64,000 nt of DNA from Comamonadaceae bacterium (lineage in GTDB: Bacteria; Pseudomonadota; Gammaproteobacteria; Burkholderiales; Burkholderiaceae_C). Shown here piece by piece: positions 1-7,104 of this stretch. The notes under the pieces are model-generated. The model was not told the DNA's origin. It made no database searches and was given only the letters and a program-made list of their open reading frames with translations. The position numbers and the translations under genes are program-made. The number at the start of each line of letters is the position of its first letter. The stretch's first letter is position 1. The DNA lies in NCBI GenBank assembly GCA_009996515.1, contig JAACZV010000005.1, positions 124,001 through 188,000 of the forward strand. The letters are read 5' to 3'.

Positions 1-498
1 ATCCGCGACGACGAGGGCCACGACGTGGCGCTGGGCGAGCGCGGCGAGATCTGCATCCGCGGCCCGCAGGTCATGGCCGGCTACTGGAAGCGCCCCGACG
101 AGACCGCCAACGTCATGTACCCGGACGGCTTCTTCAAGAGCGGCGACATCGGCATCATGGACGAGCGCGGCTTCGTGCGCATCGTCGACCGCAAGAAGGA
201 CATGATCCTGGTCAGCGGCTTCAACGTCTACCCGACCGAGATCGAGCAGGTCGTCAACCTGTACCCGGGCGTGCTGGAATGCGCCGCGGTGGGCATCCCG
301 GACGCCAAGTCCGGCGAGGCCGTCAAGCTCTTCGTCGTCAAGAGCGATCCGGCGCTAGCCGAGGAAGACCTGGCCAGCTACTGCGCCGAGCAGCTGACGG
401 CCTACAAGCGGCCCAAGTTCATCGAGTTCCGCGACGAGCTGCCCAAGAGCAACGTCGGCAAGATCCTGCGCCGCGAGCTGCGCAGCAACAGCGGCTGA
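1..498 (+). CDS. Acyl-CoA synthetase (AMP-forming), C-terminal part
   Basis: Only the last 165 codons are in the window; the reading frame is open from base 1, so the gene is cut by the window edge. The fragment covers the end of the adenylation domain and the C-terminal swivel domain of the ANL superfamily: GYWKRPDET, the hinge region [20 protein letters not shown] (with the conserved Asp and Arg), and the catalytic lysine near the end in [11 protein letters not shown]. This pattern is typical of FadD-type long-chain fatty-acid:CoA ligases, which activate fatty acids in the cytosol or at the inner membrane for beta-oxidation. The closest family member cannot be settled from the fragment. It ends 3 bp from a convergent receiver gene. 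Confidence 0.85.
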   Translation: MRDDEGHDVALGERGEICIRGPQVMAGYWKRPDETANVMYPDGFFKSGDIGIMDERGFVRIVDRKKDMILVSGFNVYPTEIEQVVNLYPGVLECAAVGIPDAKSGEAVKLFVVKSDPALAEEDLASYCAEQLTAYKRPKFIEFRDELPKSNVGKILRRELRSNSG

Positions 499-501
499 CG
501 C

Positions 502-873
502 CTAGCCCAGCCATTGCGCCAGGCTGCGCAGCGTGGCCGCCACGTCCAGCGGCTTGGTCCAGTAGCCGTCGTAGCCATGGCGTTGCGCCAGCCGGGCGGC
601 CTCGTCCTCGGACGCGGCCGTCACCAGCAGCGCCGGCACGCCCGCGGGCAGGCCCTGGGCGCGCAGCTGCGCCAGCAGCTCCCCGCCGCCCACGTCGGGC
701 AGGTGCAGATCGCACAGCAGCAGGTCGACGCCGCCCTGCAGGGCCAGGCTCCGCGCCTCGGCACCGTTGCGCGCCACCTGCAGGCTGCAACCCGGCCTCA
801 GCTCGAGGATGCCCTGCATCAGCATCGCGTTGACCGGGTCGTCCTCCACGTAAAGCACCTGTCGCGCCGTCAT
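502..873 (-). CDS. Single-domain response regulator (CheY-like receiver)
   Basis: 123 residues, a receiver domain and nothing else. It begins QVLYVEDDPVNAML (acidic pair near residues 11-12), carries the likely phosphoacceptor Asp at about residue 55 in LLLCDLHLPD, a Thr/Ala switch region (LLVTAAS) and the conserved Lys in YWTKPLD. With no output domain it probably passes phosphate within a phosphorelay or binds a partner protein, as hybrid-kinase-associated receivers do. It is convergent with the acyl-CoA synthetase and divergent from the OmpR-type regulator at 1159, with about 285 bp between them. Its partner is not evident here. The long open frame continuing upstream to about 2826 is an antisense shadow of the neighbouring GC-rich genes. 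Confidence 0.85.
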   Translation of the reverse strand: MTARQVLYVEDDPVNAMLMQGILELRPGCSLQVARNGAEARSLALQGGVDLLLCDLHLPDVGGGELLAQLRAQGLPAGVPALLVTAASEDEAARLAQRHGYDGYWTKPLDVAATLRSLAQWLG

Positions 874-1158
874 GCCCGTCCCTTCAGCGGCATGCGGCCG
901 ACCGCGGGGCATGAGGGCGGGCGACGGCGGGTTCCTGGCGGGTGACGGGCATGGCGGGCTGACGAAATGAGCTGGCGTCATTGTCGAAGCGATGGGCGGC
1001 GGCCCTCCATGCACCCGCCCCAAGCGGGGGGGTGAGACCGGCATGACTTTCGCCATGCGGCCCATCCCTTGTGCCGGCAGCGCAAGACCCGGCGCCGGCA
1101 CCGGGACTTGGGCCTGTTCACACGACGGCAGCAGGCCCCAGCCGTCAGAATGCCGGGC

Positions 1159-1821
1159 ATGCGCCTGCTGCTTGTTGAAGACGACCCCATGATCGGCGAG
1201 AGCCTGCGCGAGGCGCTGCGCCGCCAGGGCTTCGCGGCCGACTGGGTGCGCGATGGCCAGGCCGCCGATGCGGCGCTGTCCAGCGAGCGCTTCGACGCCG
1301 TGCTGCTGGACCTGGGCCTGCCGCGGCGCGGCGGCCTGGACGTGCTGAAGAGCCTGCGTGCCCGCGGCGACGCCACGCCCGTGCTCGTGATGACGGCGCG
1401 CGACGCGCTGACCGACAAGGTCGCCGGCCTGGACGCCGGCGCCGACGACTACCTCGTCAAGCCCTTCGAGCTGGACGAGTTGCTGGCCCGGCTGCGCGCC
1501 GTCACGCGCCGCCACGGCGGCCGCGCCGACACCGCGCTGGCCGTGGCCGACCTGCGCCTGGACCCGGCCACCCGCGAGGTCACGCGCGCGGGCCGGCCCG
1601 TGCTGCTGTCCGCGCGCGAGTTCGCGCTGCTGCAGGCGCTGCTGGAGCGGCCCGGCGCCATCGTGTCGCGCGCCCAGCTGGAGGACCGCCTCTACGGCTG
1701 GGGCGAGGAGCTGGAGAGCAACGCCATCAGCGTCTACATGCACCAGCTGCGCAAGAAGCTGGGCGCCGACCTGCTGCACACGGTGCGCGGCCTGGGCTAT
1801 TACGCCGGCCCGGAGAAATGA
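1159..1821 (+). CDS. OmpR/PhoB-family response regulator
   Basis: 220 residues. The N-terminal receiver starts RLLLVEDDPMIGESL, with phosphoacceptor Asp51 (VLLDLGLPRRGG) and Lys101 in DDYLVKPFELDELLARLRA. The C-terminal half is a winged-helix DNA-binding domain: LSAREFALLQALLERPG, then ESNAISVYMHQLRKKL and HTVRGLGYY. It resembles the QseB/TctD/PmrA group. Its kinase follows at 1957, separated by a dispersed structured element. The ATG at 1159 fits the domain boundary exactly. No Shine-Dalgarno is seen; a -10-like CAGAAT lies at 1146-1151, seven bases before the ATG, so the mRNA may be leaderless. A plausible target is the phased repeat set at 5051-5079 upstream of the Do-type protease, but this is only inferred from the family. 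Confidence 0.93.
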   Translation: MRLLLVEDDPMIGESLREALRRQGFAADWVRDGQAADAALSSERFDAVLLDLGLPRRGGLDVLKSLRARGDATPVLVMTARDALTDKVAGLDAGADDYLVKPFELDELLARLRAVTRRHGGRADTALAVADLRLDPATREVTRAGRPVLLSAREFALLQALLERPGAIVSRAQLEDRLYGWGEELESNAISVYMHQLRKKLGADLLHTVRGLGYYAGPEK

Positions 1822-1822
1822 T

Positions 1823-1940
1823 GCCCCTCGTCCAAGGCAGACCTTGGCCGGTCCCCCGGGGGGACGGCGATGCTCGCGGCATCGAGCCGCAAGCACATCG
1901 CCGGACGGGCCGGCTTGGGAGCGGCCCGGCGCTCGGCCCG
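1823..1940 (+). repeat. Dispersed intercistronic structured element, copy A
   Basis: The element begins one base after the stop codon of the response regulator and ends 16 bp before the ATG of the histidine kinase. From 5' to 3' it has: GCCCCTCGT; hairpin 1 CCAAGG-caga-CCTTGG (1832-1847); hairpin 2 GTCCCC-cgg-GGGGAC region (1851-1865); a conserved GGCGATG with the ATG at 1870; hairpin 3 TGCTCGCGGC-atcga-GCCGCAAGCA (1871-1895, one C.A mismatch); and a conserved tail GGCTTGGGAGCGGCCCGGCG followed by CTCGGCCCG. Related copies lie at 21607-21805 (+) and 58051-58169 (-), each in the same position between two co-directional genes. I do not recognise it as a named family. Confidence 0.85.
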
Positions 1941-1956
1941 CACAAGGCAGCACGCC

Positions 1957-3273
1957 ATGGTTAAGAAGCTGCTCTCCACCTTGCGCGGCCGGCTGTTCGC
2001 GCTGCTGGCCGTGCTGGGTGCCGTGACGGCGCTGGCCGTGGGCGGCGCCACCTATTTCAGCGTGCGCGCCGAGGCCGACGAGCTGTTCGACTACCAGCTG
2101 CGCCAGACCGCGCTGTCGCTGCGCGACCAGGGCCGCATCGCCCGCGACGAGGCCGCGGCGCTGGCCGACCCCAGCTTCGACTACGTCGTGCAGATCTGGT
2201 CGCTGCAAGGCCTGGAGCTGTATTCCAGCCGGCCGCAGGGCCTGACCGAGCCGCTGCCGGCGCGCGCCGTGCTGGGCTTCTCCAACCTGCGCCTGGGCGG
2301 GCAGGACTGGCGCGTGTTCGGCGCCGCCACGCCGCTGCGCGTCGTGCAGGTGGCCCAGCCGCTGGCGGTGCGGCAGAAGCTCGCGGCGCTGGCCGCGCTG
2401 CGCAGCGTCGCGCCGGTGGCGCTGGCCCTGCCGCTGGTGGCGGCGGCGCTGTGGTGGCTGATCGGCATCTCGCTGGCGCCGCTGGCGCGCGTCGTCCATG
2501 CCGCCCAGGCCGGCGGCGCCAATGCGCTGCACGCGCTGCCCACGGCCGGCCTGCCCGGCGAGATCGCGCCGCTGGTGGAGGCCTTCAACGGCCTGCTGGC
2601 CCGGCTGTCGACCGCCTTCGATGCCCAGCGCAGCTTCGTCGCCGACGCGGCCCACGAACTGCGTACGCCGCTGACGGCGCTGAAGCTGCAGCTGGGCCTG
2701 CTGCGCGACGCGGCGCCCGGCGAGCAGCAGGACGCGGCCATCGCGCGGCTGCGCGGCGGCATCGACCGCGCCGTGCACCTGGTGGAGCAGCTGCTGACCC
2801 TGGCCCGCGCGGAGCCGGGCGCCCACGCGGCCGCGCTGCCGCTGGACCTGGCCGAGCTGGCCCGCCAGGCCGTGGCCGACGTGCAGCCGCTGGCCGACCG
2901 GGCCGGCATCGCCCTCGCGCTGACGGCGCCCGACCCGCTGCCGCTGCAGGGCGACCCCCAGGCCTTGCGCGGCGCGCTGCGCAACCTCATCGACAACGCG
3001 CTGAAGTACGGCGCGCGCACGGTGCAGGTCAGCGCGCTGCGCGGCAGTGGCGGCGCGCCGCTGCTGCGCGTGGACGACGACGGCCCGGGCATCCCGCTGG
3101 AGGCGCGCGAGCGCGTCTTCGACCGCTTCCAGCGCGGCGAGGACAGCAGCGTCGAAGGCAGCGGCCTGGGCCTGGCCATCGTGCGGGCGGCCGCCCGCCA
3201 GCAGGGCGCCAGCGTGCGGCTGGCGGATGCGCCGCTGGGCGGGCTGCGCGCCGAGATGGCCTGGCCGGCCTGA
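1957..3273 (+). CDS. Two-component sensor histidine kinase (QseC/TctE type)
   Basis: 438 residues from the ATG at 1957. A transmembrane helix at about residues 12-32, a periplasmic region of roughly 110 residues, a second helix at about 150-172, a HAMP-like linker, the dimerisation/phosphoacceptor box FVADAAHELRTPLTALK (His233), then the ATPase domain with N box (LRNLIDNALKYG), G1 (VDDDGPGIP), and G2 (GSGLGLAIV). It is the inner-membrane partner of the regulator ending at 1821. The start is ambiguous: the conserved ATG of the dispersed element at 1870 is in frame and would add 29 residues rich in Arg and Gly. The 1957 ATG gives a normal kinase N-terminus (MVKKLLSTLRGRLFALLAV) and is preferred. 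The signal sensed cannot be read from the sequence. Confidence 0.92.
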   Translation: MVKKLLSTLRGRLFALLAVLGAVTALAVGGATYFSVRAEADELFDYQLRQTALSLRDQGRIARDEAAALADPSFDYVVQIWSLQGLELYSSRPQGLTEPLPARAVLGFSNLRLGGQDWRVFGAATPLRVVQVAQPLAVRQKLAALAALRSVAPVALALPLVAAALWWLIGISLAPLARVVHAAQAGGANALHALPTAGLPGEIAPLVEAFNGLLARLSTAFDAQRSFVADAAHELRTPLTALKLQLGLLRDAAPGEQQDAAIARLRGGIDRAVHLVEQLLTLARAEPGAHAAALPLDLAELARQAVADVQPLADRAGIALALTAPDPLPLQGDPQALRGALRNLIDNALKYGARTVQVSALRGSGGAPLLRVDDDGPGIPLEARERVFDRFQRGEDSSVEGSGLGLAIVRAAARQQGASVRLADAPLGGLRAEMAWPA

Positions 3274-3285
3274 GCGGCGGCCGGG

Positions 3286-3672
3286 CTAGCGGCCGGCAGC
3301 GGCGGCGCGCGGCCGGCGCTGCCAGGCTTCGATGGTGTCGACGGCCTGCTCCCAGGCCGTGCGGTCATAGGACAGGTTGGCGAACAGGTTCTCGGGTTCG
3401 GGCCGCTGCTTGACGGCCGAGCGGGCCAGGCGCTCGAGGGCCTCGGCGGCCGCGTCGACGCAGCCCTTCAGGTCGCCGAACGCCGAGCTCACGCGGTGGA
3501 AGAGCAGGCCGCGGCGCAGCTCGGTGGCCTTCAGCGACGGCTGTTCCACCGCCCTCAGGAAGACCCGCGCCTGGCCGTCGCCCAGCAGCTCGACGCAGAA
3601 CTCGCGGCGCCAGCCGGTCAGGATCTGCTCGGCCGTCAAGGGGGTGGGGGTCTCATCAATCTGCAAAGTCAT
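3286..3672 (-). CDS. Conserved hypothetical cytoplasmic protein
   Basis: 128 residues; I do not recognise a family. No signal peptide or membrane segment is visible. The sequence is acidic at the N-terminus and ends in a run of Arg and Ala. Codon use has the strong GC3 bias of real genes here, and the frame is the only sensible one between the kinase (convergent, 12 bp away) and the cyanophycinase-like gene (divergent, 127 bp away). The ATG at 3672 is chosen because the upstream extension to 3801 runs through the divergent promoter region and encodes low-complexity Arg-rich sequence. A -10-like CAGACT ends six bases before this ATG (3679-3684), so the message may lack a leader. Confidence 0.7.
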   Translation of the reverse strand: MTLQIDETPTPLTAEQILTGWRREFCVELLGDGQARVFLRAVEQPSLKATELRRGLLFHRVSSAFGDLKGCVDAAAEALERLARSAVKQRPEPENLFANLSYDRTAWEQAVDTIEAWQRRPRAAAAGR

Positions 3673-3799
3673 GCGCCGAGTCTGCACCAGGCACGCGGCC
3701 CGCTGTCTGCGGATGTATCGCGGCGGCGCGCGCGCCCCCGGGAAGTTCCGGGTCCGCGAGCTGCACAAATTGCGCGCTGTTTCCTGCCAAGATGGCTGC

Positions 3800-5044
3800 A
3801 TGACATCCTCTTACACCTCCCTGCGACGCCTGGCCGCCCTCACGCTGCTGGCCGTCGCCGGCGCCGCGCAGGCCGGCACGGCCATCGTCATCGGCGGCGC
3901 CCTGAAGAGCGACAACGACGCCGTCTGGCAGCGCATCGTCGACGAGGCGGGCGGCGCGGGCGCGCGCATCGCCGTGTTCGCGACGGCCGCCGCCAACCCC
4001 GAGCGCAGCGCCGACCTCATCGTCGCCGCGCTGAACCGCCGCGGCGCGCTGGCCGAGGCCATCCCCGTCGCGCCGCGGCTGAAGGACGTGGACCTGCAGG
4101 CCCGCCTCAACGACCCGGCGCTGATCGCCAAGGTCCGGGCCTCGCGCGGCGTGTTCTTCTCCGGCGGCTCGCAGGAGTACATCGTCGACACGCTGCAGCC
4201 GGGCGGAGAGCCCACCGCCATGCTCAAGGCCATACGCGCGGTCTTCGACGACGGCGGCGTGGTGGCCGGCACCAGTGCCGGCGCGGCCATCATGAGCCAG
4301 ATGATGTTCCGCGACGCGCCCGACAACATGCAGATCCTCAAGGGCCAGTGGCGCGACAAGCGCGAGTACGACCGCGGCCTGGGCTGGGTGGGCCCCGAGC
4401 TGTTCATCGACCAGCATTTCCTCAAGCGCGGCCGCATCGGCCGCATGCTGCCGGCCATGCGCGCCTTTGGCTACACGCTGGGCCTGGGCGTGGAGGAGGA
4501 CTCGGCGGCCGTCGTCAAGGGCAGCGCGGTGGAGATCGTCGGCGCGCGCGGCGCGCTGCTGGTGGACCTGTCCGAGGCCAGCAGCGACGCCAGGCTGCCG
4601 GCCTTCAACCTGCGCGGCGCGCTGCTCAGCTACCTGGACCGCGGCGACCGCCACGACCTCAAGACCGGCGTGACGACACCGGCCGCGCACAAGCTGCGCG
4701 AGCCCCGCATCGACCCCGCGTCGCCGGAGTACAAGCCCGCCAGGCGCTTCGACAACTACTTCCTCGACATCCTCGGCGACGGCAGCATCGTCACGGCCAT
4801 GGCCCAGCTGCTGGAAGGCCCCACGGCCGAGGTGCGCGGCCTGGCCTACCGCGCCAAGCCCCGGCCCGGCGACCTGTCGCCCGAGCTGGGCTTCGAGTTC
4901 CGCCTTTACCGGGGGCCGGGCCTGGTGGGCTGGCTGAGCAGCGCGCTGGGCAGCGACGACTACACGGTGCTGAAGGCCCGCCTGGACGTCATCCCGGTGC
5001 GCATGGCCGCGCCGCTGTTCACGCCGCTGGCACCCGCGCCCTAA
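3800..5044 (+). CDS. Secreted cyanophycinase-like peptidase (family S51)
   Basis: 414 residues. A Sec signal peptide (LRRLAALTLLAVAGAAQA, cleavage near residue 25) leads directly into the peptidase S51 core: TAIVIGGALK, the FFSGGSQEYIVDTL segment, the nucleophile elbow GTSAGA with Ser159, and GPELFIDQHFLKRGRIGRM. Cyanophycinases cleave beta-Asp-Arg dipeptides from the storage polymer cyanophycin with a Ser nucleophile; exported versions (CphE type) let bacteria feed on cyanophycin released by others. Here export is indicated by the signal peptide and the Ser motif is intact. No cyanophycin synthetase is in the window, so a scavenging role is inference; another beta-aspartyl substrate is possible. 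CAAGAT at 3788-3793, six bases before the ATG, may be a -10 element. Confidence 0.88.
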   Translation: MTSSYTSLRRLAALTLLAVAGAAQAGTAIVIGGALKSDNDAVWQRIVDEAGGAGARIAVFATAAANPERSADLIVAALNRRGALAEAIPVAPRLKDVDLQARLNDPALIAKVRASRGVFFSGGSQEYIVDTLQPGGEPTAMLKAIRAVFDDGGVVAGTSAGAAIMSQMMFRDAPDNMQILKGQWRDKREYDRGLGWVGPELFIDQHFLKRGRIGRMLPAMRAFGYTLGLGVEEDSAAVVKGSAVEIVGARGALLVDLSEASSDARLPAFNLRGALLSYLDRGDRHDLKTGVTTPAAHKLREPRIDPASPEYKPARRFDNYFLDILGDGSIVTAMAQLLEGPTAEVRGLAYRAKPRPGDLSPELGFEFRLYRGPGLVGWLSSALGSDDYTVLKARLDVIPVRMAAPLFTPLAPAP

Positions 5045-5050
5045 CCTTCG

Positions 5051-5094
5051 CCTCATCTTGGCCTCATCGGCCCCTCATGCTGGCTGCCTAGAGT
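5051..5094 (+). promoter_or_regulatory. Three 11-bp-phased direct repeats plus -10-like hexamer before the Do-type protease
   Basis: CCTCATC at 5051-5057, CCTCATC at 5062-5068 and CCTCATG at 5073-5079 recur with exact 11-bp spacing, one helical turn. A -10-like TAGAGT follows at 5089-5094, about ten bases after the last repeat and 42 bp before the start codon. Direct repeats at one-turn spacing replacing the -35 are the usual arrangement for PhoB/OmpR-type activators (general knowledge of that family). The regulator at 1159 is the nearest candidate; that link is inference. Confidence 0.55.
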
Positions 5095-5136
5095 CGTCGG
5101 CAACGGCTGCACCGCAGCCCGCATGAGGAGTGAACG

Positions 5137-6654
5137 ATGACCCGAACCGCCAAGACCGCCCTGACCGCCACGGCCGCCGCCCTGCTGGCCGCCGGCGTGA
5201 CGATCACCACCGGCGCCTCGGGCTGGACGCTGCCGGCCTGGCTGCAGAACAAGTCGCCCAGCGCCGCGCCCGCCAGCGGTGACGCCCCCGCCAGCATCAC
5301 GCCGGTCGCCGCGGCCGTCGCGGCCCTGCCGGCCGCCGCGCTGCCGCCGGCCCAGCTGCCCAACTACCGCGCCATCGTGCAGACCCAGGGCCCGGCCGTC
5401 GTCGGCATCACCGTGGCCGGCCTGCACAAGGCCAGCGCAGAGGACGGCGCCGGCATGCCGGGCCTGGACGACGATCCCTTCTTCCGCTTCTTCCGCGGCA
5501 TGCCGGGCCTGCGCATGCAGCCGCGCGGCGCGCAGCCCTTCCGCGGCCAGGGCTCGGGCTTCATCATCAGCAGCGACGGCCTGGTGCTGACCAATGCCCA
5601 CGTCGTGCGCGACGCCAAGCAGGTCACCGTCAAGCTCAGCGACCGCCGCGAGTTCTCGGCCCAGGTGCTGGGCAGCGACCCGAGCACCGACATCGCCGTG
5701 CTCAAGATCGACGCCAAGGGCCTGCCGGCCGTGCAGCTGGGCGACCCCAGGCAGCTGCAGGTGGGCGACTATGTGCTGGCCATCGGCGCGCCCTACGGCT
5801 TCGAGCAGACCGCCACGCAGGGCATCGTCAGCGCCAAGAGCCGCTCGCTGCCGGGTGACAGCGTCGTGCCCTTCATCCAGACCGATGCGGCCGTGAACCC
5901 CGGCAACTCCGGCGGCCCGCTGTTCGACGCCTCGGGCCGCGTGGTGGGCGTCAACGCGCAGATCTACTCGCAGAGCGGCGGCTTCCAGGGCCTGGCCTTC
6001 GCTATTCCCGTGGACGTGGCGCTGCGCGTGAAGGACCAGATCGTCGCCCACGGCAAGGTGGAGCATGCGCGGCTGGGTGTCACGCTGCAGGACCTGTCGG
6101 CGCCGCTGGCCGCCTCCTTCGGCCTGAATGCGCCCGACGGCGCGCTGGTGTCCAGCGTGATGCCGGGCAGCGCCGCCGCCAAGGTGGGGCTGAAGGCGGG
6201 CGACGTCATCACCGCGGTGGACGGCGAGCCGGTGCGCGTGGCGGGCGACGTGTCCAGCCGCGTGGGCCTGGCCCGCCCGGGCGACAAGCTCAAGCTGGAG
6301 ATCTGGCGCGACAAGTCCCGCATCAGCGAGACCGTGAGCCTGGGCCGCGCCGACAAGGACACGCAGGAAGCCAGCGCGGCCCCCGAGCGCGGCTCGCTGG
6401 GCCTGGCGCTGCGGCCGCTGGAGCGCCAGGAGCTGCGCGGCTCCGGGCTGGACCATGGCCTGCTGATCGAGGGCGTGACCGGCCCGGCGCAGCTGGCCGG
6501 CGTGCAGCCCGGCGACGTGCTGCTGGCGCTGAACGGCAAGCCGGTGCAGGACGTCGAGCAGGTGCGCGCCGCGATGAAGGACAACCCCAAGCAGGTGGCC
6601 CTGCTGGTGTCCCGCGACGGGCAGCAGATCTTCGTGCCGGTGCGCCTGGGCTGA
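5137..6654 (+). CDS. Do-family (DegP/DegQ/MucD) periplasmic serine endoprotease
   Basis: 505 residues. An N-terminal hydrophobic signal/anchor (about residues 7-28) followed by an Ala/Pro-rich linker; a trypsin-like domain with a complete triad, His155 (LTNAHVV), Asp185 (STDIAVLKI) and Ser258 (NPGNSGGPLF); then two PDZ domains (about residues 290-390 and 410-500; the second contains LAGVQPGDVLLALNGKPV). HtrA proteases degrade or refold damaged envelope proteins in the periplasm. The loop GMPGLDDDPFFRFFRGMPG before the protease core is the LA loop typical of Burkholderiales MucD-like proteins. The start has a good Shine-Dalgarno (GAGGAG, 6 nt away). Expression is likely controlled through the phased repeats at 5051-5079. 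GC-rich hairpins follow the stop codon. Confidence 0.95.
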   Translation: MTRTAKTALTATAAALLAAGVTITTGASGWTLPAWLQNKSPSAAPASGDAPASITPVAAAVAALPAAALPPAQLPNYRAIVQTQGPAVVGITVAGLHKASAEDGAGMPGLDDDPFFRFFRGMPGLRMQPRGAQPFRGQGSGFIISSDGLVLTNAHVVRDAKQVTVKLSDRREFSAQVLGSDPSTDIAVLKIDAKGLPAVQLGDPRQLQVGDYVLAIGAPYGFEQTATQGIVSAKSRSLPGDSVVPFIQTDAAVNPGNSGGPLFDASGRVVGVNAQIYSQSGGFQGLAFAIPVDVALRVKDQIVAHGKVEHARLGVTLQDLSAPLAASFGLNAPDGALVSSVMPGSAAAKVGLKAGDVITAVDGEPVRVAGDVSSRVGLARPGDKLKLEIWRDKSRISETVSLGRADKDTQEASAAPERGSLGLALRPLERQELRGSGLDHGLLIEGVTGPAQLAGVQPGDVLLALNGKPVQDVEQVRAAMKDNPKQVALLVSRDGQQIFVPVRLG

Positions 6655-6660
6655 CTTTCC

Positions 6661-6709
6661 GGGCCGGCGCAGCCGGCCCGTCTTCCGCCCGGCGGCAGCG
6701 CCGCCGGGC
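6661..6709 (+). terminator. Two tandem GC-rich hairpins after the Do-type protease
   Basis: Hairpin 1: GGGCCGGC-gca-GCCGGCCC (6661-6679), followed by GTCTTCC. Hairpin 2: GCCCGGCGGC-agc-GCCGCCGGGC (6687-6709), a perfect 10-bp stem. Neither has a strong U run, so they may weaken rather than abolish read-through into the small gene at 6732, or protect the 3' end of the protease mRNA. Confidence 0.5.
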
Positions 6710-6731
6710 CTCACTCCTCAAGGAGTCCACG

Positions 6732-7076
6732 ATGACGACACGTCGTTTCTCTCCCGCCTTCCTCCTCGCCCTGGCCGCCACCGCCGGCTCCGCGCAGGCC
6801 GCCACGACGGCACATCCTCGAACCGTCCCGCCCGCCGTGGCGCGCTCGCTGGCTCAAGGCCAGCACATCGACATCGAGCTGCGCCAGGGCCGGCTGACGC
6901 TGGCGCAGGCCAACGCGCTGCAGGACGCCCGCGCCCTTCAGGAGCAGCAGGCCCGCCACCTGGCCGCCGGCCCGTCCGGCGTGGCCGCCGCGCTGGCGCT
7001 GAGCCACCAGCAGGACCTCCTGGACTGGGCCATCCGCAGCGGCGACACGCAGTTCCTGTCGGCGCACGGCTCCTGA
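6732..7076 (+). CDS. Small secreted protein of unknown function
   Basis: 114 residues. A clear Sec signal peptide (SPAFLLALAATAGSAQA, cleavage near residue 23) and a mature part of about 90 residues that is Gln-, Ala- and Leu-rich and predicted helical (LTLAQANALQDARALQEQQ). No Cys, no recognised domain. The start has a strong Shine-Dalgarno (AAGGAG, seven bases before the ATG). It follows the Do-type protease by 77 bp on the same strand, separated by two hairpins, so it may be partly co-transcribed and act in the periplasm; a substrate or adaptor role for the protease would be speculation. Confidence 0.75.
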   Translation: MTTRRFSPAFLLALAATAGSAQAATTAHPRTVPPAVARSLAQGQHIDIELRQGRLTLAQANALQDARALQEQQARHLAAGPSGVAAALALSHQQDLLDWAIRSGDTQFLSAHGS

Positions 7077-7104
7077 CCACGGCCCGCGGCCGGGTGCTCC
7101 GTCG

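Noticed and set aside
502-2826. 774-codon minus-strand frame ending in the receiver domain
   Set aside because: Only the last 123 codons look like a protein. The rest is antisense to the OmpR regulator and kinase and is Gln/Arg/Ala-rich, typical of shadow frames in GC-rich DNA.
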